Of a DNA stretch of 64,000 bases, positions 1-19,254 are shown piece after piece. Below the pieces are notes generated by a model. The model worked only from the letters and a program-made list of their open reading frames with translations. It ran no database searches and had not been told where the DNA came from. Each line of letters begins with the position of its first letter. Position 1 is the stretch's first letter. The position numbers and the translations under genes are program-made. Location: positions 1,798,001 to 1,862,000 of the forward strand of contig JAVHKY010000005.1 of NCBI GenBank assembly GCA_035079385.1, read 5' to 3'. The stretch is from Aspidiotus rigidus (Eukaryota; Arthropoda; Insecta; Hemiptera; Diaspididae).

Positions 1-2004
1 TTCTTCTTGAGCTTTTTACGTGTTTCCAAACAACAGCTTTTTGCAAAAAACCGGTATTTTGCGAAGTAAATGTTAGGTGATTATTTATAGATTGTAGTTG
101 TATGATTTGAGACAGGTACCCAATTATTCCTTGTTTTTTTGGAATCTCATTTTGTTTAAAGAGTTTTTTTGTTTTTTTTCATTATTCCATACGAAATGTT
201 AGCTTTCGAATTTATTAAATAAAATGACTTCGCGGTAACTTTGCCGGCAATCGTAACTGGAAAATCTCATCCTTTTTTATCATCAGCTGATGTATCAGGA
301 TATAATACGATTTTTGGATTCTTTTAAGTGGTCCCTTCAATATTAATCTTTTTCAACACTCGTTAGTTTTCGACTCAATCCGTGCAATAAGAAATTCGAT
401 GTTCAAATTCTGTGCCTTGTTTTGCCATTGCTATACTATCATTCTTCCTTTCTCGTCCATTTCCTTTTTTTTTTTTTTTTTCTTTGAATTTTAAAACAAT
501 CCTCTTTTATTTAGAGTAAGGGAACTAAAGGATACAAGGAATCATACAGATAAGGATATAAGTGGAAACATGACGAAATAATCTCCTGACCCGAGCGGGA
601 AGCAACAGCCTTTGTACTCTCTCTATCAGGTTGAGCTTTATCTGAAGTTGGGTGTTTGTAGCACAAGAGTTGTCGTACTCGTCGCGGGTTCGTTTCCAGC
701 TCGGACCAGGGCGTTTTTCGCTATATTTCTTCTTCTATCTTTAAGTGCAAGGAAATTAGTCATTTCAGCTCGAAGACAACCGATTAATTTTAGCACCCCA
801 AGAACAGGCACATTTCGAAACCGAATGATTCAGTCGAGAATTTTTCAAGAGATACCTCTTGACTCTTGAATTTCTTATACGCCCGCTTGTGGATTTTTAC
901 AGTTCCCCTTTTCGTTGTAGTTCGTGACTCGTTCCTCCTCTACAAAGATTAGAGCTAATAAAAATTTCTCATCAAGTCTCTCGATGAGCACCCAGGTGCG
1001 CTGAAGTCCAACTTCACCCAACCTAATGTAGAGGATTGGCAAACTGGAGAAATTTTTTATCCGAATCTCAAAAGAAAAGGGATGTAGGAGAGGACTCGGA
1101 AAATTTCCAACTATGAGTAAAGAGACGGATTTTATGAGTTAGGAAAATTTCTGGTCTGAATACCTGTAGTTTACGAGGGGGACTTGGAAAAACTTCGACT
1201 GCACAGAAAAAGAAGAAACAGCTAAGGTGGGGAAGGGAGGAGGTCAGAAAGGGAGTTTAAATATGTATTCGAGGAACTTGAAAAAATTGCAAAATCTAAG
1301 CGATTTAGTGGAAGGGAACCAGAATATCTCTATTCAGGAACGGGGGGGGGGGGTTGGTCGAGTTATTTTTGGGATTTGAAAAAGCTTCGCATTATAAGCG
1401 GAAAATTGAAATTTTGAAATGAAGAAAAATTTGAAATAACTTTTTCTTTTTTGAATTTCAATTTTTTTTCGAGGGGAATGAGCTAATTTTGAGAGGTAAT
1501 TCGAGCTACTTAATGAAGAGAAACTTGACCTATTTTGTTAACCAATTTTTCTCCTTGAATATTTTCATTTTTATTCAAGAAACCCGTTCTATGGGAGGTT
1601 ATTTTGAAAAATGTGGTGTGCGGCGAAAACTGACCATTGCTGATGAATGAGTTGAACTTGAAAAAAATGTCAAATTTCAAGCCATAATATATAATAGGAG
1701 AGGGACTTGAAGAAAAATTTGATTTTCAATCCATTTATGATAGGAGGGGACACTGAAAAATTTTGACTTCTTGAGATTTCAATTCCAAATTCTATTCCTC
1801 ATACCAAAACGAATTTGACACATAGAACAGGCTCACTGCAGTTCTCATTTAACTTCGTTACAGAAGCCGGCGTGTTTTTTTGTTTTGTTTTTTTTTTTCT
1901 AGTAGGAAGAAGGCTTTACTGAAGTCCCCTCTCTTATGAATGTGAATAGTGGAGAAGTGTGTAACTGAAACTCACGAAAGACCAGCATTATACTAGAAAT
2001 AGTA
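1..2004. other. Non-coding, degenerate repeats
   Basis: No supportable gene. There are T-rich tracts near 450-485. From about 1010 to 1820 there are decayed copies of the dispersed 45-bp minisatellite, recognisable as 'gagggggacttggaaaaa' followed by 'ttcgac'. The open frame at 612-869 has no recognisable domain and no splice-site context. Confidence 0.5.
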
Positions 2005-2006
2005 TA

Positions 2007-2519
2007 CAGTGGAAACTCTCTATAACGAACTCCTATATAACGAATTCCTCTATTTTACGAATTTTTTCGTGGTCCCTCCCCCTTCAACGAGTTTTACCTA
2101 TGAAAAAATCTCTTTATAACGAACAATTTACTCTATATAACGAATTTTTTTCGAGATTTCGAAGAAAAATTGCGTATTTTTGACACTAAATGAGGCTCAG
2201 AAAAATGGTAAAGTGTTATTTGACCAACTTTTTTCCCTTCTTTCTTGATTGTAATCATTTTTATATCGACATTTAACAAAAATTAAAAATTTAACCCACC
2301 GCGTGTTCAATAAAAAACACACTGAGCGAGGGCGGTGGGGATTATTATCATCTAAAGGTAACAAAAGTAATGAAAACTAAGTTCTGCTCATTACATACTG
2401 TATGTGCTTTAAATTTACTGTAAAACAGAATGAAAAAATAAAATTTCTATATAACGAATTTTCTATATAACGAATTTTTTTGCCGGTCCCTTCAGATTCA
2501 TTATAGAGAGTTTCCACTG
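2007..2519. mobile_element. Pogo/Tc1-like MITE with TA target duplication
   Basis: The terminal inverted repeats begin CAGTGGAAACTCTCTATAA at 2007 and end with the complement at 2519, giving about 23 bp with one mismatch. Both ends are flanked by TA (2005-2006 and 2520-2521). The motif TATAACGAA is repeated several times inside both ends. The element is 513 bp with no transposase frame, so it is non-autonomous. The TA target and CAGT-type termini fit the pogo branch of the Tc1/mariner superfamily; that placement is inference. Confidence 0.8.
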
Positions 2520-2732
2520 TAGGTTAAAAAAGACAGAAAAATACTACTTAAGGATGTTGAGGAGGAAAACAAATAAAGAAGATATCAGTTAGTATCGCTT
2601 GTATCGCATGTGCAACCGTCCGTGGGCGCGAGTTGCGTAACTTCAGGGTGGAAGAATCTCCGCGACGAAACGCCTCCACCTTGGCAACCGCCGAGTTGCA
2701 GTGCCGGAGGGCACGCAAACTTCAACACATTC

Positions 2733-2951
2733 AAATCACTTTTTTCGTGCAAGGAAAAATCATAATTAAAAATTTTTTATTTTTGGCTCTGTTCGCACAC
2801 AATTAATACATATGATTTTTGACGTTTCGGCTGTCCCGCAGCCTTCATCAGAAACAAATTTTCTGATGAAGGTTGCGGGACGGCCGAAACGTTAAAAATC
2901 ATATGTATTAATTGTGTGCGGGCAGAGCCAAAAATAAAAAACTTTTAATTT
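2733..2951. mobile_element. Fold-back (hairpin) Penelope-like terminal-repeat insertion
   Basis: Two 91-bp arms (2764-2854 and 2860-2950) are nearly perfect reverse complements around a 5-bp spacer. The 9-bp word AACACATTC flanks the insert at 2724-2732 and 2952-2960, a likely target-site duplication. Each arm contains a CTGATGA ... CCGAAAC block (plus-strand copy 2863-2890), the hammerhead-like signature of Penelope-like element terminal repeats. The spacing of the duplicated word shows the hairpin split an older sequence that is otherwise continuous. Confidence 0.65.
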
Positions 2952-2989
2952 AACACATTCCATAGACACATTTCAGAGCTAAATTGCTG

Positions 2990-3860
2990 TCAGAGACTTT
3001 TCTTCCTCTGTCTTCTTGTCCCTATTCGCAGTCTTCTTTTTGCGGAGTGTCGTCTGCATGTGTATGGTACACAGGTGTTGAGTAGGTTATACCGTGGCTC
3101 TGCAATCAATTGCCTACTTCATCCATGACTGTGGCTGCAAATGCAGATATCTAGTTCCGTGTTTCTTCGGAACTTGGCACGGCGACTACGAGGCTATTCG
3201 GAACAATCTCTTAATCAACCCGAACATTTTGTAGAGACCGATTAAGCTTGCCCCGCATGCGCCTCCACGCCCGTATAAGGTGTGCTATGGTTCATCATCC
3301 CGCCCTCAATTGCAGTCTGAAGACGTTGTCTGCTCGACTGGCCGCCTAACACCTGCATGAGGTGAAAATTCAGCTGACCGTGGTATCGGTTCATCGACTC
3401 ATCAAGGTAGCGAATAAGTCGTCCATTTACCTAGCTCACTCTGAGTAATTTCCGCTTTCCATTTCTAAAGCAAGGAGCGTCTGGCCTCCTGCTTGACCCT
3501 CGGGCGTTGTCACTTCTGTTCTTTGAAAACTACCACACTCTCTCCTCAGCAAAGAGCTTGATTGGTGGTGAATGTGCAAATACGCCAAAAGCCTCTGCCA
3601 AGACCATAGGGTAGGCACACACACCTGAGCGCAGCTCTTCCATCACTTTCTTTCTGTAGGCTATCTTTATAAGAGTCAGTCCTTACTGGAGCACCATATA
3701 GGAAAATCGACAATGCGTTGCTCATAACGATCTTTCTTCTTGTTTCCTTCGGCCCTCGTAGGTTTGTCATCAGGCGGCTCACCTTGCCCGCTTTCTCCGC
3801 TTTCAGTAGGGTAATTTCCACAATTTCCACACCTTGTAGGTGAAAGGTGATTGGACATCA
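2990..3860 (-). pseudogene. R1-clade LINE remnant, 3' end of reverse transcriptase ORF
   Basis: Reading the minus strand gives residues resembling the C-terminal part of R1-type ORF2. A stretch around 'RLMTNLRGPKETRRK' is followed by 'SIFLYGAP', then 'RAALRCVC'. After a frame break comes 'RLIRYLDESMNRYHGQLNFH', which matches the family's conserved W(T)RRLIP-L--W--R-HGE-NF block near the zinc-finger tail. Stops and frameshifts break it throughout, so it is dead. Clade assignment rests on these blocks and not on a tree. Confidence 0.6.
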
Positions 3861-4013
3861 CTTAGTATAGGTAGTGCAACAAAGAATAATAAATTAGAGT
3901 CGAGAGAACAAACGGAAATAGAAGAAGCTTAGAGTAATATTACACGAAAAGTTGTAACTATTCTCGCAGTAATTTGAAGCGTGTACTTATTTATTATTTT
4001 TTCTTTTTCAGAG

Positions 4014-11960
<7,947 letters not shown>

Positions 11961-12959
11961 TGAAATTTATTGATTTTTTTAATAAATCGGAGTACGTTAA
12001 TATACTCGTATAATGGTGTATATATGCGCGGGAAAATCTGTAACGTTTGATCGAAATATCAAAAATATGCATGAATAGCTTAAATGGGTGAATCATCTGT
12101 CATACCCAATTTATGAAACGATTACACGCGCGTTGATCGATTTTCGATTCAATTTTTTTCCCAAACAAGGACTGAATGAGAGAGAACTAACTGAGGATTT
12201 GACATTGATACGCAGTTTATTTCTCTGAACAAAAAAGGAGAGGAAAACGACCGACATTGTAAAAATTATCTAAGCGAAATCGTGTTTATTCTGTCAAATA
12301 ACCGAAATGGTTTATGGTATTAGCAAAATAGAGAGAAAAGATTCCATTTAGTTTTTTGGTAACCAATTAGAAATCTTCCATCCTAAAATAAGGTTTGCGA
12401 TGGTGACGCCAAAAAAAAAAAAAAAAAAAAAAAAAAAAGGAGAATGAATGAAGAAAAAAAAACATGTTTTTCTTAGAATAATCATGCGCCATTTCAACAG
12501 TCGTTTGATTTCTTGCGCTCCAAAATGAAGGGTTAAGAAAACAAAATTTTAATTCGAAAAAAAAAATGCATCAAGTTTAATACCAGCGGGAACTCCGCGA
12601 TGTCGGTTTCCTATAACGTCCAACGGCTCAGGTACAACTAGATTTTTCTTAAAGTCTCCTTCCTCCGTATAGTCGAGGATTTAAAAGTTCTACAAGTTCT
12701 TCAGTTAGATCAGCTACCACCCTCTCAGCTCTTCTATTGAAATTGTTCTCGAGCCCGGGTACAACTTCTAAGCTGCATAATATGTACAAATAGAGGGACT
12801 ACAGAAATTCAGCTGAAAAAGTGTTAGGAAGAGTGAGACATGAAAGATTTTAATTGATGGGCTGAGTGAGTGTAATAACTTACAAACAATATATCATATC
12901 TTCTTAACCGCTGGAGATTTGTAGACTGGCGATTACCACTAATATGTAGAAGAGCTGCC
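11961..12959. other. 3' flank of the GH9 gene
   Basis: A polyadenylation signal AATAAA lies at 11981-11986, about 20 bases after the stop codon. The remainder is AT-rich, with a poly-A run at 12411-12438, and no gene is visible. Confidence 0.6.
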
Positions 12960-15048
12960 CTTATTTTTCGCTTCCAAAACCTCATCGTGTCAATTCAATC
13001 TTATCATCTATCGACCTTTTCCTTTCAACAACTCATCGAACGTGAAATTCACCAACTTCCCAAAACTTCTGGTTCAGATTTTGAAGAACTCTTCCAGTTA
13101 TACACCCAAGAACATTTTCCTCATCATACACATATTTTTACTGACGGTTCTAAAGATCATCAGGAAGTGGGTATGGGCTTTTGGATCCCCTCAACTAAGC
13201 TTCATTGCTCTTTATCTCTACCAAACTTCACATCTATTTTTCATGCAGGAGAGATGGCGATATTCCAAGCCCTTTCCTACATAAAGCAAAACTCCCAAAC
13301 AGGACAGTTTCTCATAATATCTGATTCTCTCTCCGCTCTCCAATCCATTTCTTCCATCCCTTCACGCGTTAATTCATCCTTAGCTTTATCAATTATCTAC
13401 TTGATCAATTCTCTCAACCCCATTCAAATTAATTTTCTCTGGATCCCCAGTCATGCAGGAATATTCAACAACGAAATTGTAGATGTTTTAGCTAAATCAG
13501 CCCGCTCATCACCAGTCTCATCAAATCTGCTTCCTATGTCAGAACTATTTTCTCTTATTCGATGCTCCACGCGAGATGACTGGGCAATATCCTACTCGAA
13601 ATCCGCTAACAATCTGAAATCTTTTTATTTCCTCGTTCAACCTCTACTTCCGGCATTCCCTTGGTATAAACTTTTTAACGATATTCCCCGCTCCCTTATA
13701 GTTAAACTCAGCCGTCTTCGTTTTGGACACAATCGTCTCCCCACTCACTTAAAACGTTTAAATCTTTCCGAATCTGATATATGCGTCCTCCATCCAGACA
13801 ATCCTTCTAAAGGCGTCATCAATCATTATCTTTTCGAATGTCCAGAAATATCCAACATCAGACAAATACTATACTCAGAAGCCATCAATCTACAATTCGC
13901 TACCCCACTCAGAGCCACCGACCTCCTATCATCAGAAAATCCTTCAATTTTCTCACACATTTTTAAATTTATCTCTGACCTACCTCCTTCCATCAACATT
14001 TAAATTCAATTCATTTTTTCCGTTTTTCCTTCGAGGTAAGGCCCAGTAGCCATTCTCTTTCCAACCCTTTTTTTTTTTTTAGCGGGGAACCCGCTATCCA
14101 TTTTGTTAGGAGATTACATCCTCAGAAAACGTCCGCGTCCGCGAAGTTAGTAACCTAAGGTTAGGTTAGGTTACGGGACTTAGAAGAATTTCAAGTCTCG
14201 AGCTATATATAATAGGGGGGGGGGGGCTTGGAAGAATTTTGACTTTCGAGCTACCGTCCGCCGTCCAACCAAAAACTTGGAAACATTTTGAGACTCGAGC
14301 TATATGATAGGAGGGGGACTTGGAAGAATTTCGAGTCTTGAGCTATATATGATAGAAGGGGGACTTAGAAGAATTTCAAGTCTCGAGCTATATATAATAG
14401 GGGGGGGGGGGGCTTGGAAGAATTTTGACTCTCGAGCTACCGTCCGCCGTCCAACCAAAAACTTGGAAAAATTTTGAGACTCGAGCTATATATGATAGGA
14501 GGGGGACTTGGAAGAATTTCAAGTCTTGAGATATATATGATAGGAGGGGGACTTAGAAGAATTTCGAGTCTCGAACTATATATGATAGGAGGGGGACTTA
14601 GAAGATTTTGACTCTCGAGCTATATATGATAGGAGGGAATGTAGAATGATAATTTCGATTTGAATTATATGACAAGATTATCAACTCAGTTCCACACCAC
14701 CTGAGAGGTCGAGTTAGGGAATTGCGGGTTTCCCGCTGCCATTGCAACGTCTGCAATGGCTTCTAATTTTTTTTTTGATTTACTTTCTTTAAATTCTAAA
14801 GAGCGATTAAATCAATCTTTTTTGATACAAGAAATCAAACTCGGCTACAGTCCTTACAACGGATTGCTATGTCGGAGTACTATTGTTTTCACTTTTTTTT
14901 TTTACATTTATGCAAGTGTGTAATTTTTTCCCCCCTATGCTTTTTTTTTGTTTTGTTTCGTTTTATATTGTTTTGTTTTTTTTTTGTGTTTTTCTTTTAT
15001 AATTTTTTTCTATGGTTGGATGTAATAAAATAGAAAAAAAAAAAAAAT
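12960..15048 (+). mobile_element. 5'-truncated LINE with RNase H domain and minisatellite-bearing 3' UTR
   Basis: The layout is an RNase H-encoding frame (12987-14003), then a 3' UTR starting 'tcgaggtaaggcccag' and 'agcggggaacccgctatcc'. A block of 45-bp minisatellite units follows (about 14160-14640), then a conserved tail ('aatgtagaatgataattt', 'ccacctgagaggtcgag', 'ggttggatgtaa') and a terminal A tract (about 15033-15048). The order UTR, minisatellite, tail recurs at 15.4-16.6 and 16.65-17.17 kb, so the minisatellite is part of the element. The reverse transcriptase half is missing. Confidence 0.7.
12987..14003 (+). CDS. LINE ORF2 C-terminal segment: RNase H domain
   Basis: An open frame of 338 residues. 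It shows the four acidic catalytic positions of RNase H: FTDGS (D53), AGEMAIFQAL (E89), ISDSLSAL (D113) and SHAGIFNNEIVD (D166). A C-terminal segment reads 'GHNRLPTHLKRLNLSES' and then a C...H...C-type end ('HYLFECPEIS'), typical of the region after RNase H in I- and R1-like LINEs. RNase H removes the RNA strand after reverse transcription. The frame is intact but lacks an upstream reverse transcriptase, so it is probably a passenger of a truncated insertion. It has no introns and no host-gene context. Confidence 0.75.
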   Translation: MSIQSYHLSTFSFQQLIEREIHQLPKTSGSDFEELFQLYTQEHFPHHTHIFTDGSKDHQEVGMGFWIPSTKLHCSLSLPNFTSIFHAGEMAIFQALSYIKQNSQTGQFLIISDSLSALQSISSIPSRVNSSLALSIIYLINSLNPIQINFLWIPSHAGIFNNEIVDVLAKSARSSPVSSNLLPMSELFSLIRCSTRDDWAISYSKSANNLKSFYFLVQPLLPAFPWYKLFNDIPRSLIVKLSRLRFGHNRLPTHLKRLNLSESDICVLHPDNPSKGVINHYLFECPEISNIRQILYSEAINLQFATPLRATDLLSSENPSIFSHIFKFISDLPPSINI

Positions 15049-15049
15049 A

Positions 15050-15411
15050 AGAAGAGGGGCATTCAATAATCGGTTGGGGTCGATTTTAATTTTAAAATAA
15101 TTGTTTTTCATGATCGCTAGGAACGATCATCTAGGAAAACCGAAATTTCTTCATGGAAAAATCGAAAATTCTCACAATCCCGAAATTAGGTCGCGGGCTC
15201 AGGCTTCTCTGGAACCACACTTTGTTCGCTGATTGAAATTGTTTACGCCAGCAGTCTCTTGAATTTTTGAAAGCCCCTTTCCCCTCCTTCATACGAAACT
15301 TCGACTCACCCAAATCACCGATAGCTGGTGAGAGTCGATTATCGAAATCAAAATCGAAAGATTGACAATTTTAGAGTTTCTTTTCATGTAAATACGGTTT
15401 TCTACTTCTAG
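15050..15411. other. Spacer, no gene seen
   Basis: AT-rich sequence between two related LINE copies. No recognisable coding or RNA feature. Confidence 0.4.
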
Positions 15412-16640
15412 CATTGCCTTGGTATAAACTTTTTAGTGATATTCCCCGCTCCCTTATAGTTAAACCCAGCCATCTTCGTTTTGAACGCAATCGACTCCCC
15501 ACTCACCTAAAACGTTCAAGTCTTTCCGAATCTGATATATGTCCCTTTTATCCAGACAATCCTTCTAAAGACGACATCAATCATTATATTTTCGAATGTT
15601 CAGAAATATCCAACATCCGACAAATACTCGTGTTATACTAAGCCATCAATCTACAATTCCCTACCCCTCTCAGAGCCGCCGACCTCCAATCATCCGAAAA
15701 CCCTTTGATTTTCCCACTCATTTTCAAATCGATTTCAGACCTACATCCTTTCATCAACATTTAAATTCGAATCAATTTTTCAAATTTTTCTTTCGAGGTA
15801 AGGCTCAGAAGCTATCCTCTTTCCAACCTTTTCTTAGCGGGGAACCCGCTATCCCTTTTGTTGAGGGTTACTTTCAGAAAATATTCGGGCGGTCCGAGTT
15901 TGATGACATCACGAATTTGATGGCGTCATGAGGCTAATAACGTCATGGAGAAGGGGAGCTAGAATACTTTCGACCTCTATGCTATACATCATAGGACGGG
16001 GACTTGAAAAGATTTCCTCTCTCGAACTATACATGATGGGAAAGGACTTGAAATAATTTCGACATAGGTGAGGGACTTGGAAAAATTTCCACTCTCGAGC
16101 TATATATGATAGGAAAGGACTTGGAATAATTTCGACCTTTTAGATATGAAGGTCGCGGACTAAGGAAATTTTCGTCCAAGGTTGATGACGTCACTGAGAG
16201 GGTGGGGGAAGTTGGAAAAATCTCGATTCTTGAGTTATTTCTGATAATAGGGGGGACTCAGAATAATTTCGACCTCTAAACTATATATAATAGGAGGGGG
16301 AATTGGAGACTCAAGAGCTATACATGACAGAAGAGGGACTTGGAATAATTTTAACTCTCGAGCTTTATACGATAGGAGGGGAACTTGAAAAAATTTCGAC
16401 TCTCGAGCTATATATGATAGGATTTTCTATATGTCCTACTTTTTGAAAGACCATCCGCAGTGGAATACGGGTCTTGCGGGTTCCCCTCTCGCCGTTGCAA
16501 GTTTTAAAATGATTTTACTCTTTATAAAATTTAAAGAGCGTTTAAATCATAGTCCCTTGTACATGAATTCAAACTCGGCTCCAGTCCTCACAACGGATTG
16601 GTGTGTCAAAGGATTATTATTTTCGATTTTTTTTTTTTTT
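15412..16640 (+). pseudogene. Second truncated copy of the RNase H LINE
   Basis: It begins inside the segment after RNase H ('PWYKLFSDIPRSLIVK', 'NRLPTHLKRS', 'FECSEISNIRQIL') and matches the 12987-14003 protein with substitutions and a frame break near 15640. The same 3' UTR words follow ('cgaggtaaggctcagaagc', 'agcggggaacccgctatcc'), then decayed 45-bp minisatellite units (about 15950-16430) and a T-rich end near 16627-16648. Confidence 0.75.
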
Positions 16641-16644
16641 TTTT

Positions 16645-17175
16645 TGTATTAGCGAGGAACCCGCTATCCATTTTGTTAGGAGATTACATCCTCAGAAAAC
16701 GTCCGCGTCCGCGAAGTTAGTAACCTAAGGTTAGGTTAGGTTACGGGACTTAGAAGAATTTCGAGTCTCGAGCTATATATGAAAGAAGGGGGACTTAGAA
16801 GAATCGTGACTTTCGAGCTATATACGATAGGAGGGGGACTTAGAAGAATTTCGAGTCTCGAACTCTATATGATAGGAGGGGGACTTGGAAGAATTGTGAC
16901 TTCCGAGCTATATATGATAGAAGGGGGACTTAGAAGAATTTCGACTCTCGAGCTATATATGATAGGAGGGAATGTAGAATGATAATTTCGATTTGAATTA
17001 TATGACAAGATTATCAACTCAGTTCCACACCACCTGAGAGGTCGAGTTAAGGAATTGCGGGTTCCCCGCTGCCATTGGCTTCTAATTTTTTTTTGTCTTT
17101 TTTCTTCTTTGTTTTTATAGTTATTTTTTTAATTAATATTTTTTGGTTGGATGTAACAAAAAAAACAGAAGTTAT
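16645..17175 (+). mobile_element. Third copy: 3' UTR only of the RNase H LINE
   Basis: It starts at 'agcgaggaacccgctatcc', carries 'gttaggttaggttacggg', five or so 45-bp units (16745-16975), then the conserved tail 'aatgtagaatgataattt' ... 'ggttggatgtaac' and an A tract. It is nearly identical to the 3' part of the 12960-15048 copy and has no coding part. Confidence 0.7.
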
Positions 17176-17639
17176 ACTTGTAAAATTAACTCTGCTGCCC
17201 TAAATATTGTTTTACCGCAGAAAAACGTAGGGAACGAAAATGGTATAGATCTTACATTTATCTTCTTGATGAGTTCGACTTCAGATTTTTTGCAGAACTT
17301 TTCTCACATCTTCACCTTTCCGAGTTAACAAACAGTATTTGTTCAACCTTTGGAGGGCAGTGCCCGAATTCGCGAATGGATTCACTAAGCGTAATGAAAA
17401 AACATATGAGAGCGCGTTTAGTTGCAGTCAGTCAAATGGAAGGCGAACGGGTTGAGAGAAAAACCGTGCGGATCATTGATACATATATCTGTTTCACTGT
17501 GATCTTATGTGTATGTATAGACAACAGGCTATAGATTTTTTTAATTGATCAAAAATAATATACAAATTCATCAGTAATCTAGTGTGACTATCATCATAAT
17601 ATTGACTTTTGAAAGCCATTCCTGACAATGTTTTTTTTT
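17176..17639. other. Spacer, no gene seen
   Basis: AT-rich, ending in a long T tract (17632-17649). No recognisable coding feature. Confidence 0.4.
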
Positions 17640-18090
17640 TTTTTTTTTTCAAATTATGAAGTTATACTTTATTGATTTGATTATTTCTGTAGACTCCAGT
17701 GCGATACGTTTGTATTTAGAACTCTCCTCATGTAAGAGGCGGACATTTTTAGGTCTAGGAAAAGGATGTCCAGATGCCAGAAGATGGGCAGCAAAATTGG
17801 AGAGATTGGGTTGACGCGAAGTTAATGCGTACATAAGTATGCTCATTGAGTCTCGTTTTTAAAGGCCGACCTGTTTGCCCAATATAAGAGAAGGGACATT
17901 CATCGCACTGGATTTTGTAAACACCACACTTTTCATCTGAGGGAATTGGGTCCTTAAGCTGACCAAGGTGGTTCCTAAGGGTATTTACATCGTAAAAAGC
18001 TGGTCTCAAATGTGTGAGTTTTAGTAAACGAGAGAGGAGGGAGGAGAGCTTACCAAGGTAAGGGAGGCTTTTGCAATTTATTTCTTTACG
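17640..18090 (-). pseudogene. Penelope-like element fragment, second family (GIY-YIG endonuclease)
   Basis: The minus strand encodes 'RPAFYDVNTLRNHLGQLKD', then 'KCGVYKIQCDECPFSYIGQT' and 'GRPLKTRLNEH'. This is an intact-looking GIY-YIG start with the CxxC-type pair used by Penelope-like elements. After a frame break come 'AAHLLASGHPF' and 'RLLHEESSKYKRIALES', the family's downstream block. The sequence is clearly different from the element at 32.1 kb, so it is another family. The RT part is absent. Confidence 0.8.
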
Positions 18091-18252
18091 GGTTTACTCA
18101 CTTCGGTCAGTATGTTCTTGCCCGTTGATGGATATTTATCCGAAAGCGCTTGCTTAGAAATTTTTAAATTAAATTACGACTCTAGTAACCTGTGTGTTTT
18201 TGTGTATTTTGAGAGCGATCAGAAATTTCCTTGCTGTAAAACTCGTAATATT

Positions 18253-18724
18253 CAGCGTAAAATATCGTCGTTGGAGCGGAAAAAACCTCCTATGTGGCAA
18301 AAATAAAATTTTGCAGGAGAAGCAAAAAACTGATTATTTTGTGAAAAGAAGGCCAAAATACTTCGGAAACGTCTCATTAAATGTGGAAAAGCTTCTTTGA
18401 TACAGTAGCAACAAAAAATTTTCAAAGTTCTCTAAAATACAGCGGTATTGGGCGATAAATGCACATAGGAGGAATTCCTAGCCCGAAATATTGCACATAA
18501 GAGGTTTGCTCTGCACATAGGAGGTATTCGAGACCACATTTTCTGAATGGTGCACATCGAAGGTATTCAAAACCGTTCCTACCGGCGTAATTTTGAACTT
18601 AGCACATAGGTGATTTTTCCAATCGATGCGCCTTGAAATTGCGCGTCCAACCATATAAAAAAGTGCATTTCTCAAAAAAGGGCACATAGGAGGTTTTTTC
18701 CGATCCAACGACGATATGCTGCTG
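18253..18724. mobile_element. MITE-like element with iterated CACATAGGAGG motifs
   Basis: The ends are inverted repeats of over 40 bp sharing 'ATATCGTCGTTGGA' and 'CGGAAAAAACCTCCTATGTG' (18253-18296 against 18682-18724, with small indels). Inside are at least five more copies or variants of GCACATAGGAGGT (about 18461, 18492, 18513, 18552 and 18602). Iterated subterminal words are typical of transposase-binding sites. No transposase frame and no clear target duplication are seen. I cannot name the superfamily. Confidence 0.6.
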
Positions 18725-19254
18725 TGTTATCTCAGAATAGAACGACCTATACAAAATAACGATTGTTGTTCAATTTTACTTTTGATATGAGATAGGAACA
18801 CAACCCAAAAAGAGATGGAGGCGATAATAAATATGTGTACCAATACCATTGTCCAAATTAATACTTTAATAAGTTACAATCACCGTCTAAAATACAAATC
18901 AAAATTCATTACTGCATGAACACTTTAGGAATTGTCGCATTACACACTCGTATCTCCGGAATAACGGTGTTATGTCATAAAGCCTAAAAATAATTTTGGC
19001 GGAGGATTACAAATCAGGCTGATGGCAGCTTGAGCAGTACACTAGGCATAAATCAGCAATGCGGAGGTGAACAACCTCAAAGCGCATGAGCTATGCAGCC
19101 TCTCAGATGGAGCGAGCTCATCAAATGCTGCACCACATGTTTCTAGAAGAGACATGTCTACTTCTCCTCTTTTTCGCCAGAATATTTTTGTCAATTTCAC
19201 GAATTCGGCATAATATTTTCATGTTCTACGATATATTGAGGTCCTTTTGAAAAT
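18725..19254. other. Spacer, no gene seen
   Basis: No recognisable coding, RNA or repeat feature on either strand. Confidence 0.4.

Noticed and set aside
612..869. 85-residue open frame near the left edge
   Set aside because: No domain, no splice context, and composition like surrounding non-coding DNA.
3981..4013. Upstream ATG of the GH9 first exon (MYLFIIFSFSE start)
   Set aside because: It reads through a pyrimidine tract and CAG acceptor. The ATG at 4014 gives a clean signal peptide.
18461..18690. CACATAGGAGG words as ribosome binding sites
   Set aside because: The window is eukaryotic and the words are iterated within a TIR element without downstream starts.
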